Origin: Croceitalea dokdonensis DOKDO 023 | GTDB taxonomy: Bacteria > Bacteroidota > Bacteroidia > Flavobacteriales > Flavobacteriaceae | Direction: 5' to 3' | Assembly: GCF_001306415.1 (NCBI RefSeq) | Contig: NZ_LDJX01000004.1 | Coordinates: 345,631 to 409,630 of the forward strand | Length of the DNA stretch: 64,000 nt | Shown here: piece by piece, positions 9,636-17,172 of the stretch | Position numbering within the stretch: the stretch's first letter is position 1 | Layout of the letters: each line of letters opens with the position of its first letter | Notes under the pieces: model-generated | What the model was told of the DNA's origin: nothing | Databases searched by the model: none | Seen by the model: only the letters and a program-made list of their open reading frames with translations | Made by a program: the position numbers and the translations under genes

Positions 9636-10229
9636 CTAGTTGGATTCCGCTTGAATACGTGCACCGGCGGTAATGGTCCCATTACCACAGATAAGTTCCA
9701 CTTTGGAGGTCTTGGGCAACTTATCGCCTGGTTTTACGTATTTCCCCTTATATTTTATCCGGTATACCATGTCCTTACCCAGTTCATCAATGTAGGTGAC
9801 ACGTTGCACGTCCAAACCAACCGCGCGTAACATGGAACTGGCATTCCTTCTGGTAACCTGCACAATATCCGGAACGGTCACCTTTTTATATCCGGAAGGA
9901 TTCACGGTAAAATATACTTTACGATTGTTCTTTACCTTGGTGCCTGCTGCCGGATTCTGGTCTAAAATGGAAAACCTTGGAAAATCTGGGTTATAATTGG
10001 TGGAATCCAAGACCTCATAACGCAGGCCTCTATTCTCAGCTACATCACGCATTTCTTGGACAGACATCTTTGAAAAATCCGGCACTTCCACAAATTCCCC
10101 ATGGTTGGTAGTGCTCTTTAACCAGCGTAACGCACCAAAACAAATGACCACTAAGACCACCAGGGCAAGAACCAGTTGTATCAAAAACGTTTTACTTTTT
10201 AAAAATTGGAAAAAATCTTTCATGCCCAT
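9636..10229 (-). CDS. Membrane-anchored PASTA domain protein
   Basis: A 197-residue protein with one N-terminal membrane helix (about residues 13-34) and a periplasmic part made of PASTA repeats (about 43-110, 113-180). Typical PASTA phrases are visible: VEVPDFSKMSVQEM, GTKVKNNRKVYFTVN, VTVPDIVQVTRRNA, KPGDKLPKTSKVEL. PASTA domains bind peptidoglycan or beta-lactam-like ligands in kinases and PBPs; here there is no kinase or transpeptidase domain. It is divergent from ddl and immediately upstream of the pseudouridine synthase. A cell-wall role is inferred from the domain and from ddl next door. Confidence 0.88.
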   Translation of the reverse strand: MGMKDFFQFLKSKTFLIQLVLALVVLVVICFGALRWLKSTTNHGEFVEVPDFSKMSVQEMRDVAENRGLRYEVLDSTNYNPDFPRFSILDQNPAAGTKVKNNRKVYFTVNPSGYKKVTVPDIVQVTRRNASSMLRAVGLDVQRVTYIDELGKDMVYRIKYKGKYVKPGDKLPKTSKVELICGNGTITAGARIQAESN

Positions 10230-10241
10230 TCGTTAACCAAA

Positions 10242-10249
10242 CAAAGATA
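10242..10249 (-). promoter_or_regulatory. Candidate -7 promoter element of the PASTA/rluD operon
   Basis: Minus-strand TATCTTTG, a full match to TAnnTTTG, ending 12 bases before the PASTA gene start. It implies a very short leader. No convincing -33 partner was seen. Confidence 0.5.
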
Positions 10250-10288
10250 GAAAAACAGCCCATTTTTACTTACTTTGGCAACTCATAA

Positions 10289-11287
10289 ATGCCAAATATG
10301 AAAAAAAACATTGCGGTAATCATGGGCGGGTTTTCCAGTGAATATGAAATATCACTTAAAAGTGCCGCTGTTGTCATGGATAAGTTGGACCAAAATAAAT
10401 ACCATTGTTATGGAATATATATTCAACAAGATGGCTGGTTCTATTTGGACAAAAACGGGGCAAAACACCCAATTAACAAAGATGATTTTAGTTGTACCAT
10501 AGATGATGTTAAGGTAAATTTCCACTGCGTTTTCAATGCCATTCATGGAACTCCGGGAGAGGATGGTCTGCTACAAGCTTATTTTGAATTACTGAAGGTT
10601 CCGCATACTTCCTGTGGATCGTACCAAGCGGCACTCACTTTTAACAAACGGGATTTTTTGAGCAGTTTAAAACCTTATGGAATCCTTTGTGCAAAATCTT
10701 ATCACTTAAACCAAGGCGAAACTATTGATGAAGATGCCATTATAAAAAAAGTGGGGCTGCCCTGCTTTGTAAAAGCCAACCGTGCCGGGAGTAGTTTTGG
10801 TATTTCCAAGGTCTATAAAAAAGAAGCGCTCAACGAGGCCATTGCCCTAGCATTTAAGGAGGATGATGAAATTATTATAGAACAGTTTTTAGATGGAACG
10901 GAAGTTTCCGTTGGGGTCATTACCTACCAAGGCAAGGTTACCGTACTGCCAATTACCGAAATTGTCAGCGATAACGATTTTTTTGATTATGAGGCAAAGT
11001 ATCAAGGCAAAAGCCAAGAAATAACACCGGCAAGAATTTCCAATGCACAAAAGGAAAAGGTAACCCATCTAGCAAAAAAAATATACCAACTGGTTAAAAT
11101 GAAGGGGTTCTCTAGGAGCGAATTTATTTTTCTTGGTGACGAGCCCTATTTACTTGAAATGAATACCACGCCGGGACTCACAGAGGAGAGCCTATTGCCA
11201 CAACAGGCAATGGCCGCCGGTATTTCCCTAGATGCATTATTCGATAGTGCCATTGAGGAAGCCTTAAAGAATAATCCTTACATTTAG
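10289..11287 (+). CDS. ddl: D-alanine--D-alanine ligase
   Basis: ATP-grasp enzyme that makes D-Ala-D-Ala for peptidoglycan precursors, cytosolic. Order of motifs: IAVIMGGFSSEYEIS, IHGTPGEDG, FVKANRAGSSFG (nucleotide/D-Ala site), EQFLDGTEVSVGV, and EMNTTPGLTEESLLPQQ with the C-terminal metal residues. The frame gives 332 residues from 10289; an ATG at 10298 (MKKNIAVI) fits the family better and may be the real start. Divergent from the PASTA gene and followed after 15 bases by coaD. Confidence 0.95.
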   Translation: MPNMKKNIAVIMGGFSSEYEISLKSAAVVMDKLDQNKYHCYGIYIQQDGWFYLDKNGAKHPINKDDFSCTIDDVKVNFHCVFNAIHGTPGEDGLLQAYFELLKVPHTSCGSYQAALTFNKRDFLSSLKPYGILCAKSYHLNQGETIDEDAIIKKVGLPCFVKANRAGSSFGISKVYKKEALNEAIALAFKEDDEIIIEQFLDGTEVSVGVITYQGKVTVLPITEIVSDNDFFDYEAKYQGKSQEITPARISNAQKEKVTHLAKKIYQLVKMKGFSRSEFIFLGDEPYLLEMNTTPGLTEESLLPQQAMAAGISLDALFDSAIEEALKNNPYI

Positions 11288-11302
11288 GCAAAGCTTTACC
11301 GT

Positions 11303-11755
11303 ATGAGGCGCGCACTATTTCCCGGTTCCTTTGATCCCCTAACGTTGGGGCATTACGATATTATCCAACGCGGTGTTACCTTATTTGACGAGCTTTTTAT
11401 CGCCATAGGCATTAATGCGGATAAAAAGTACATGTTTAGCTTGGAACAGCGCAAAAGGTTTATCACAGAAGCCTTTAAGGATGAGCCAAAGATAAAAATT
11501 GTGACCTATAAAGGCCTAACCGTAGACTTTTGTAAGGAAATAAAGGCCGATTTTATTTTAAGGGGATTACGAAACCCCGGGGATTTTGAATTTGAAAAAG
11601 CTATTGCCCATACCAATAGAAAACTATCTGAAATAGAAACCGTTTTTTTATTGACCTCTTCCGGAAAATCCTACATCAGCTCTTCCATAGTGCGGGATGT
11701 TATCAGAAACCATGGGGATTACAAGGGATTGGTTCCAGACAGCGTTAGGGTTTAA
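11303..11755 (+). CDS. coaD: Pantetheine-phosphate adenylyltransferase
   Basis: Penultimate step of coenzyme A synthesis: 4'-phosphopantetheine plus ATP to dephospho-CoA. 150 residues, usual length. The nucleotidyltransferase signature is at the N-terminus (FPGSFDPLTLGHYDI, with the T/HxGH-type motif), then RGLRNPGDFEFE and the ISSSIVRD motif near the end. It sits 15 bases after ddl, so the two are probably one transcript. Confidence 0.96.
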   Translation: MRRALFPGSFDPLTLGHYDIIQRGVTLFDELFIAIGINADKKYMFSLEQRKRFITEAFKDEPKIKIVTYKGLTVDFCKEIKADFILRGLRNPGDFEFEKAIAHTNRKLSEIETVFLLTSSGKSYISSSIVRDVIRNHGDYKGLVPDSVRV

Positions 11756-11937
11756 TGCTGGGGTGAACCAGTCCTACATCTATACCGCCATGGCGCCATT
11801 CCGCCCATATTAAAGGCACGCTACACCAAACCACGGGTTTTCCGCCATTCACAACAATTTTTAAATATTACGGTTATATACTACTATAATTGTAGGAAAA
11901 TACAACCAATATCACCCCAAATCTTAAATCCTGTATT

Positions 11938-13770
11938 TTGAAAACTAAGTTGACAACACCAACCGGATTCCTCATAAAACAGCTGCCCAATAAGGTAGTA
12001 TGCATTAACCATGCATATACCATCATCCATATTTCTGAAAAATTGGCCTCTTTCTTAGGTTATGATCACAGGGTTGGTTTAGGAATGTCGCTGCTAGATA
12101 TGTTCGGTATCCCACCAAATAGCATCGATGCAAACATAAACAAGGTGTTTAACGGACTAGGCCGAGAATTTACCATTGCCACCTTCAATAAAACAGTTAA
12201 CGTTAATGCAACACCCTGGTATGACCAAGAGGAAGTAATCATTGGCGCCATATTGGAAATAGAGGAACTGGACACAAACACTACGGGGGTCAAAACCATT
12301 GAAAGACTAGAACGTTTGTTAAGGCACCAGTCAGAAATATCCAAAGTAGGCACATGGATTTATGATATACAAGCGGGTACGGTAAGTTGGTCTGCAATGA
12401 CCAAAACAATTCATGACGTGGAACCGGACTACGAGCCTGACATAGAAACGGCACTTAATTTCTATGAAAAGGGTCATTACCAAAATACGATAGCCATGCT
12501 GGTCCATAAATGCATCAGTAATGGAAATCCTTGGAACGTGACCTCAAAAATAATATCGTCCAAGGGCGTGCCCAAATGGGTAACCTCGGCGGGTAGGGCC
12601 ATAAAGGAAAACGGTGAAATTGTAAAGTTGGTTGGGACCTTCCAAGATATTTCTGAACAAGTTGAGGCGGAGAACAAGATCAAAGAGAGTGAAGCGTTGC
12701 TTAGGACCCTAATAGATAACCTACCCCTTAATATTTATATCAAAGACAAAGAATTCAAGAAAATTCTCCTGAATAAAGCTGAGGCCTCGTATCTGGGCGT
12801 GGAGAGGATGGAAGATGTGATCGGAAAGACGGATTTTGACCTGTATCCGGAGCAAACGGCAGAAATTTCCAGGCAAGAGGACCTGCAAGTATTACAGAGC
12901 AAAAAACCCATTTTATCCAAAAGATCGATCACTATTAAACATGATGGATCCAAGACACATTTTTTGACCTCTAAAATACCGTGGTTAGATGCTCATGGCA
13001 GTAGTAAAGGCATTATAGGCATCAGTATAGATATGACAGTAATGGTGCAAAAGGAAGAACAGCTTAATGACCTCATCAATGTTACCTCGCTCCAAAACAA
13101 AAAACTCATCAATTTTGCGCACATTGTTTCCCATAATCTAAGATCCCATACTGCCAATTTTTCCATGCTCTTGGACTTTTTGGTCAATGAGAAACAAGAA
13201 GTTGAAAAATCCAAAATTTTAAAAATGCTGACCAAGGCATCGGACAACTTAATGGATACCTTGGAAAATTTAAATGAGGTAGTAGATATCAGTACCAACA
13301 TGAATCTGGAAAAGAAATCCATAGTCCTTTGGGAACAAATCAACATAGTTAAGGAGAACATCAGCGCATTCATGACCAAACACCATGCTACCGTCATAAA
13401 CAACGTTCCAAAAAAACTTGAAGTACTGGCCGTACCTGCTTATCTGGAAAGCGTGATCTTAAACCTGCTGACCAACGCTGTAAAATATAAACATCCGCAA
13501 CGTAGTCCAGAAATCATCCTTTCTGCCAAGCAAGAAGATGACTATGTAATTCTAAGTATATCTGACAACGGTTTGGGGATAGACCTTAAAAAATACGGCG
13601 ACAAACTTTTTGGTATGTACAAGACTTTTCATAACAATAAAGATGCAAGGGGAATAGGCCTTTACTTGGTTAAGAACCAGTTACAGTCCATGGGCGGTGG
13701 CATAGAAGTATTCAGTGAAATTAATAAAGGAACCACATTTAAAGTAATCTTGGGCAATGAAAATAAATAA
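11938..13770 (+). CDS. Cytosolic PAS-domain sensor histidine kinase
   Basis: Sensor kinase of 610 residues with no membrane helix. Three PAS-like regions are visible: about 8-85, 110-245 (ending with a PAC-like GTFQDISEQ) and 250-375 (LIDNLPLNIYIKD to GIIGISIDMT). A HisKA-like segment follows with the phospho-acceptor His399 in VSHNLRSHT, then the ATPase with N-box NLLTNAVKYKH (about 508), DNGLGIDL and GIGLYLVKNQL. The start is a TTG codon; no in-frame ATG lies close by. The response-regulator gene overlaps its end by 14 bases, so the two form a dedicated pair. The signal is unknown. Confidence 0.88.
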   Translation: MKTKLTTPTGFLIKQLPNKVVCINHAYTIIHISEKLASFLGYDHRVGLGMSLLDMFGIPPNSIDANINKVFNGLGREFTIATFNKTVNVNATPWYDQEEVIIGAILEIEELDTNTTGVKTIERLERLLRHQSEISKVGTWIYDIQAGTVSWSAMTKTIHDVEPDYEPDIETALNFYEKGHYQNTIAMLVHKCISNGNPWNVTSKIISSKGVPKWVTSAGRAIKENGEIVKLVGTFQDISEQVEAENKIKESEALLRTLIDNLPLNIYIKDKEFKKILLNKAEASYLGVERMEDVIGKTDFDLYPEQTAEISRQEDLQVLQSKKPILSKRSITIKHDGSKTHFLTSKIPWLDAHGSSKGIIGISIDMTVMVQKEEQLNDLINVTSLQNKKLINFAHIVSHNLRSHTANFSMLLDFLVNEKQEVEKSKILKMLTKASDNLMDTLENLNEVVDISTNMNLEKKSIVLWEQINIVKENISAFMTKHHATVINNVPKKLEVLAVPAYLESVILNLLTNAVKYKHPQRSPEIILSAKQEDDYVILSISDNGLGIDLKKYGDKLFGMYKTFHNNKDARGIGLYLVKNQLQSMGGGIEVFSEINKGTTFKVILGNENK

Positions 13771-14164
13771 GGTATATATCATAGATGATGACCTCATCAC
13801 ACAGTTTGGCATAAAAAAATTATTAAGCCGGGTAGACCCTGATTGTGAGGTGCTGCAATTTGAAAACGGAAAAACAGCCTTGTCCGGGATTTTGGCAGAT
13901 ATGGAAAAAGACGCCTTACCAAACGTACTTTTTCTTGATATCAACATGCCTATTATGGATGGATGGCAATTCTTGGAAGAATTGGTGAAGTTGCCCATTG
14001 CCCAAAAATTGCTCATCAACATACTAACCTCCTCTATAGACAAGTACGATCAAATGAAATGGAAAGAATATAAAATGAAGAGCCACCATATCATCAAATA
14101 TGACAACAAACCCATTTACCAAATTGATATTGAACAACTACTATCCGTGAATATCGCGTCTTAG
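13757..14164 (+). CDS. Stand-alone response regulator receiver protein
   Basis: Single receiver domain of 135 residues with no output domain. Acidic pocket at residues 10-12 (IIDDD), phospho-acceptor Asp61 in FLDINMPIMDGW, and the switch residues in ILTSSID. The final conserved lysine probably lies in IIKYDNKP. The start codon lies within the end of the upstream PAS kinase, indicating translational coupling. Such lone receivers usually relay phosphate or act by protein contact; the partner is not visible here. Confidence 0.9.
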   Translation: MKINKVYIIDDDLITQFGIKKLLSRVDPDCEVLQFENGKTALSGILADMEKDALPNVLFLDINMPIMDGWQFLEELVKLPIAQKLLINILTSSIDKYDQMKWKEYKMKSHHIIKYDNKPIYQIDIEQLLSVNIAS

Positions 14165-14322
14165 GAGGTATTCCCGATTGTAGGGGGTTACTAAAGGCAC
14201 TAGGGACATCATATACGGGTGAATTACGGATTTCACTTGGGGAATAATTTACGCCTAGGGGCGTGAACTTAGGGCCATCAGGAAATATGCAACAGGTACG
14301 CCAACCTTTTTCTTTTTAACCC

Positions 14323-14922
14323 CTAGCTATCCTCCTCAGCTTTGTGGAACAATAACTTAATGTTTAAGTAGGAGTTTTCCAGCGCCTTCTCAATTTTCTC
14401 CTCGCTGAGCCATTTTACCTTGGTAATACCTTCGTTCTTTTGTGGGACCAAATCCCCTTTAAACTTAGTATCCATACTAAACCAATACACTTTTTTAAGT
14501 TTGTAGGTCCCGTTTCTTTTAAAGATATGGTAGGTAGTTTTTAGGTACTTATCTATGACCAATCCCGTTACGCCTGTTTCTTCTTCGATCTCGCGTATGG
14601 CTGCCGCTTCAATGGATTCCCCTTTATCCAATTTTCCCTTGGGAAGATCCCATTTATCGTTTCTATAAATAAAGAGTACCTTCCCCTTTTTATTCCGTAC
14701 TAGTCCGCCAGCGGCCACGACTATAGGAATTTTACTGCTGAACTTCTCCAATAAATGTTCACTGGGATCATAGATATAGGCTTTGGCCAGTAGTTTTTTG
14801 GAAAGCGACGTAATGGCATATTGGATGTCATCATTTTGCATTAAAAAAACATTGCCAACACTATTTTCAGGCTTTTCGTTTGTTAAGATCAAGGGTGATT
14901 CATTAACAAAAACTTTATACAT
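14323..14922 (-). CDS. NUDIX hydrolase
   Basis: Nucleoside-diphosphate-linked hydrolase of 199 residues. The NUDIX box is complete: it begins GKLDKGES and runs through AIREIEEETG, giving G-x5-E-x7-REUxEExGU. It is preceded by WDLPKG. The N-terminal 70 residues (MYKVFVNESPLIL onward) form an extra domain. The start chosen is MYKVF at 14922; MAQ at 14931 is also possible, and much longer open frame upstream runs antisense through pyrE and is not coding. Divergent from pyrE with only seven bases between start codons. The substrate cannot be assigned. Confidence 0.88.
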   Translation of the reverse strand: MYKVFVNESPLILTNEKPENSVGNVFLMQNDDIQYAITSLSKKLLAKAYIYDPSEHLLEKFSSKIPIVVAAGGLVRNKKGKVLFIYRNDKWDLPKGKLDKGESIEAAAIREIEEETGVTGLVIDKYLKTTYHIFKRNGTYKLKKVYWFSMDTKFKGDLVPQKNEGITKVKWLSEEKIEKALENSYLNIKLLFHKAEEDS

Positions 14923-14925
14923 TTG
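14918..14925 (+). promoter_or_regulatory. Candidate -7 promoter element of pyrE, inside the NUDIX start
   Basis: Reads TACATTTG, a full TAnnTTTG match, ending only four bases before the pyrE ATG at 14930. It overlaps the opposite-strand NUDIX start codon. If used, transcription would begin at or next to the pyrE start codon, giving a leaderless message. No clear -33 element is seen. Confidence 0.45.
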
Positions 14926-14929
14926 CGCC

Positions 14930-15571
14930 ATGATTTTAGATAAAAACACTGCCAAAAAAACGGCTGAGCTGCTGTTGCAAATTAATGCAATTAAGTTGAA
15001 TCCAGAAAATCCGTTTACATGGGCATCAGGTTGGAAATCCCCGATATATTGTGACAATAGAATCATTTTAAGCTTTCCTACCATTAGAAATTATGTTAGG
15101 GACCAGATGGCAAAACAAGTGGAGCAGCTCTACGGTAAGCCAGATGTCATTGCTGGTGTGGCCACTGGGGCGATAGGTATAGGTATTTTAGTTGCAGAAG
15201 CACTAGGCCTACCTTTCATTTATGTGAGACCGGAGCCAAAATCCCATGGTAGACAAAACCAAATAGAGGGTCTATTGCAGGAAAACCAAACTGTTGTGGT
15301 CATTGAAGACCTCATAAGCACTGGCAAGAGTAGTTTAAACGCGGTAACCGCATTAAAAAATTCAGGAGCCAATGTCAAAGGGATGCTGGCAATTTTTACG
15401 TACGGATTTTCCGTGGCCAGTGAGAATTTTGATAAGGAAGATGTGCCCTTGCATACCCTGAGCGACTACCACCATTTAATAAACCAAGCCTCTGAAACGC
15501 ATTATGTAAAAGAGGACTTGGTAGAAACCCTACTGGAGTGGCGTGAAAACCCTGCCCTTTGGAAAAAATAA
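14930..15571 (+). CDS. pyrE: Orotate phosphoribosyltransferase
   Basis: De novo pyrimidine synthesis: orotate plus PRPP to OMP. 213 residues from the ATG at 14930 (MILDKNTAKK); the longer open frame from 14783 lies antisense to the NUDIX gene and is rejected. Motifs: PFTWASGWKSPIYCDNR for orotate binding, VRPEPKSHGRQNQIEG for the flexible lysine loop, and the PRPP motif VVVIEDLISTGKS. The start codon is seven bases from the divergent NUDIX start. The SRPBCC gene follows after four bases. Confidence 0.95.
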   Translation: MILDKNTAKKTAELLLQINAIKLNPENPFTWASGWKSPIYCDNRIILSFPTIRNYVRDQMAKQVEQLYGKPDVIAGVATGAIGIGILVAEALGLPFIYVRPEPKSHGRQNQIEGLLQENQTVVVIEDLISTGKSSLNAVTALKNSGANVKGMLAIFTYGFSVASENFDKEDVPLHTLSDYHHLINQASETHYVKEDLVETLLEWRENPALWKK

Positions 15572-15575
15572 TCGT

Positions 15576-15971
15576 ATGCATATTGAAATAGATAAGAAAT
15601 TAGTTCAAAAACCAAAAAAAGAGGTATTTGATTTTCTATTGGACGTCAAAAACTTTGAGCAATTAATGCCTGATAACATAGCCAAGTTTGAAGTATTGGA
15701 TGCTGACACTTTCCGCTTTGGATTGAGCGGTATGCCAGAAATTGTATTAAAGCAAAAAAACACCACCCCTAACGACCAGTTGGTTTACGGTGCGGCAAGT
15801 GACAAACTTCCTTTTACCCTAACGGCAGATTTAATTTCCGTTTCCGATGGGGAGACCGAGGTTGTCTTAAGCTTTACAGGTGAATTTAACGCAATGATGG
15901 CTATGATGATCAAAACCCCCATCACCAACTTTATGGAGACCCTTTCCAACAATTTGGCCAAAATTACCTAA
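15576..15971 (+). CDS. SRPBCC-family (START-like) protein
   Basis: A 131-residue protein starting MHIEIDKKLVQKPKKEVFDF, four bases after pyrE stops. The sequence fits the polyketide-cyclase/START-like SRPBCC fold: an N-terminal strand, helix VFDFLLDVKNFEQLMP, antiparallel strands, and a long C-terminal helix (MIKTPITNFMETLSNNL). These domains bind hydrophobic ligands; the ligand here is unknown. Cotranscription with pyrE is likely from the spacing. It converges on birA with a four-base stop overlap. A longer frame from 15543 overlaps pyrE and is less likely. Confidence 0.82.
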   Translation: MHIEIDKKLVQKPKKEVFDFLLDVKNFEQLMPDNIAKFEVLDADTFRFGLSGMPEIVLKQKNTTPNDQLVYGAASDKLPFTLTADLISVSDGETEVVLSFTGEFNAMMAMMIKTPITNFMETLSNNLAKIT

Positions 15972-16699
15972 GAATGTAGGCGAATTTGCTTTACGGCGTA
16001 GTGTTGGATCGTATCATCCTCCAAAAGCACTTTTAATTCCCCATTTCTAGTGATTCCTTTAATTATACCGTTAAACGGAGCGTTGTCCTTACATGAAAAA
16101 ATGGATACCCTATCTTTTTTGTACAGTACTTCCTCATAGCTCTTTCTAACATCTAGCCATGATTGTTGGGAAATAGTCTCAAGATTTGCCCGTAACCCGA
16201 CGATCAAAGTCCTTAGGGCCCATTCTAAATCCATGGCTTTGCCTAGAGCTAGGTAAATTGAGGTTGCTTTGGGCAAGTTTGTAAAATTTGTTTGATTCAC
16301 ATTTAATCCGATACCAATTATGGAACTTGCAATTTCATTACCCCGGAGCATATTTTCCACTAAGATTCCGCAAATCTTTTGATTACCTGACATTATGTCG
16401 TTAGGCCATTTAAGTCTTACGTTAGGTATTCCCCACTCTTGCAGGACCCTAAAAATGGCCAAGGCCACCAAACAATTTAATTTAGCGTGCTCATCAACAC
16501 CAAGACCAGAAAAATACTTCAACAAACTGAATGTGAGGTTTTTACCAGGTTCAGTCTCCCAAACTGCACCCCTTTGCCCGCGGCCGTCCGTTTGGGTATC
16601 GGTAACCACAACTGTCATATCCTTTGCCCCTTTCTCTGTGTACAATGACTTTAAATAGCTATTGGTAGAACCGATGGCATCAAGTTTGACTATATGCAT
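15968..16699 (-). CDS. birA: Biotin--[acetyl-CoA-carboxylase] ligase
   Basis: Attaches biotin to the carboxyl carrier protein via biotinyl-AMP. 243 residues without an N-terminal winged helix, so a class I ligase that does not act as a repressor. Motifs: STNSYLK, the nucleotide loop GRGQRG (39-44), KWPND (97-101) and the following GILVEN. The short C-terminal SH3-like domain is present (FNGIIKGITRNGELKVLLED). It converges on the SRPBCC gene. Confidence 0.94.
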   Translation of the reverse strand: MHIVKLDAIGSTNSYLKSLYTEKGAKDMTVVVTDTQTDGRGQRGAVWETEPGKNLTFSLLKYFSGLGVDEHAKLNCLVALAIFRVLQEWGIPNVRLKWPNDIMSGNQKICGILVENMLRGNEIASSIIGIGLNVNQTNFTNLPKATSIYLALGKAMDLEWALRTLIVGLRANLETISQQSWLDVRKSYEEVLYKKDRVSIFSCKDNAPFNGIIKGITRNGELKVLLEDDTIQHYAVKQIRLHS

Positions 16700-16763
16700 T
16701 TATAGTGTTGAGAACAGTTAGAAGGTAATGTTAAATTGACACTACGACAAAACAAAAAAGTAA

Positions 16764-16771
16764 TAACTTTG
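16764..16771 (+). promoter_or_regulatory. Candidate promoter of the rsfS-ftsH operon
   Basis: TAACTTTG is a full TAnnTTTG match 20 bases before the rsfS start codon. A TTG at 16736-16738 is 25 bases upstream, somewhat longer than the usual spacing to a -33 element. Confidence 0.55.
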
Positions 16772-16791
16772 TACAAATTTAAAATTTTTTA

Positions 16792-17169
16792 ATGCAGAAG
16801 AGCAAAGCCGGTGCGGATGAACTCATTGCCTTAGTCTTATCGGGAATAGAAGAAGTTAAAGGAGTTGATATCAACTTATTGGATTTAAGGGAAATAGAAA
16901 ACACTGTTTGTGATTATTTTATCATCTGCAACGGAACATCCAACACCCATGTCAATGCAATTGTTTCCTCAATCCAAAAGACCGTTAGCAAAGCAATAAA
17001 GGATAAACCCTGGCATGTAGAAGGTTCTGAGAACGCAGAATGGGTACTGATGGACTACGTGAACGTGGTGGTCCATGTTTTTCAAAAACAAATAAGAGAA
17101 TACTACGATATTGAGGGACTTTGGGGAGATGCCAAAGTTACCGTGGTAGAAAGTAGTTACAACAATTAA
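16792..17169 (+). CDS. rsfS: Ribosome silencing factor
   Basis: RsfS (DUF143/Iojap) of 125 residues binds L14 on the 50S subunit and blocks subunit joining when nutrients are scarce. Family segments are clear: DYFIICNGTSNTHVNAI, KPWHVEGSENAEWVLMDY and YYDIEGLWGDA at the C-terminus. First gene of the rsfS-ftsH-LUD-cdsA-psd-ACBP run; ftsH starts three bases after its stop. Confidence 0.95.
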   Translation: MQKSKAGADELIALVLSGIEEVKGVDINLLDLREIENTVCDYFIICNGTSNTHVNAIVSSIQKTVSKAIKDKPWHVEGSENAEWVLMDYVNVVVHVFQKQIREYYDIEGLWGDAKVTVVESSYNN

Positions 17170-17172
17170 ATA

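Noticed and set aside
11759..11909. Distant inverted GGGGTGA/TCACCCC pair around the coaD-kinase gap
   Set aside because: Only seven bases long and far apart; expected by chance.
14251..14264. Small ACGCC/GGCGT hairpin after the response-regulator gene
   Set aside because: Five-bp stem with no T tract; too weak to call a terminator.
14783..14929. Upstream extension of pyrE, and the matching extension of the NUDIX gene to 15084
   Set aside because: Each extension is antisense to the other gene and lacks family similarity.
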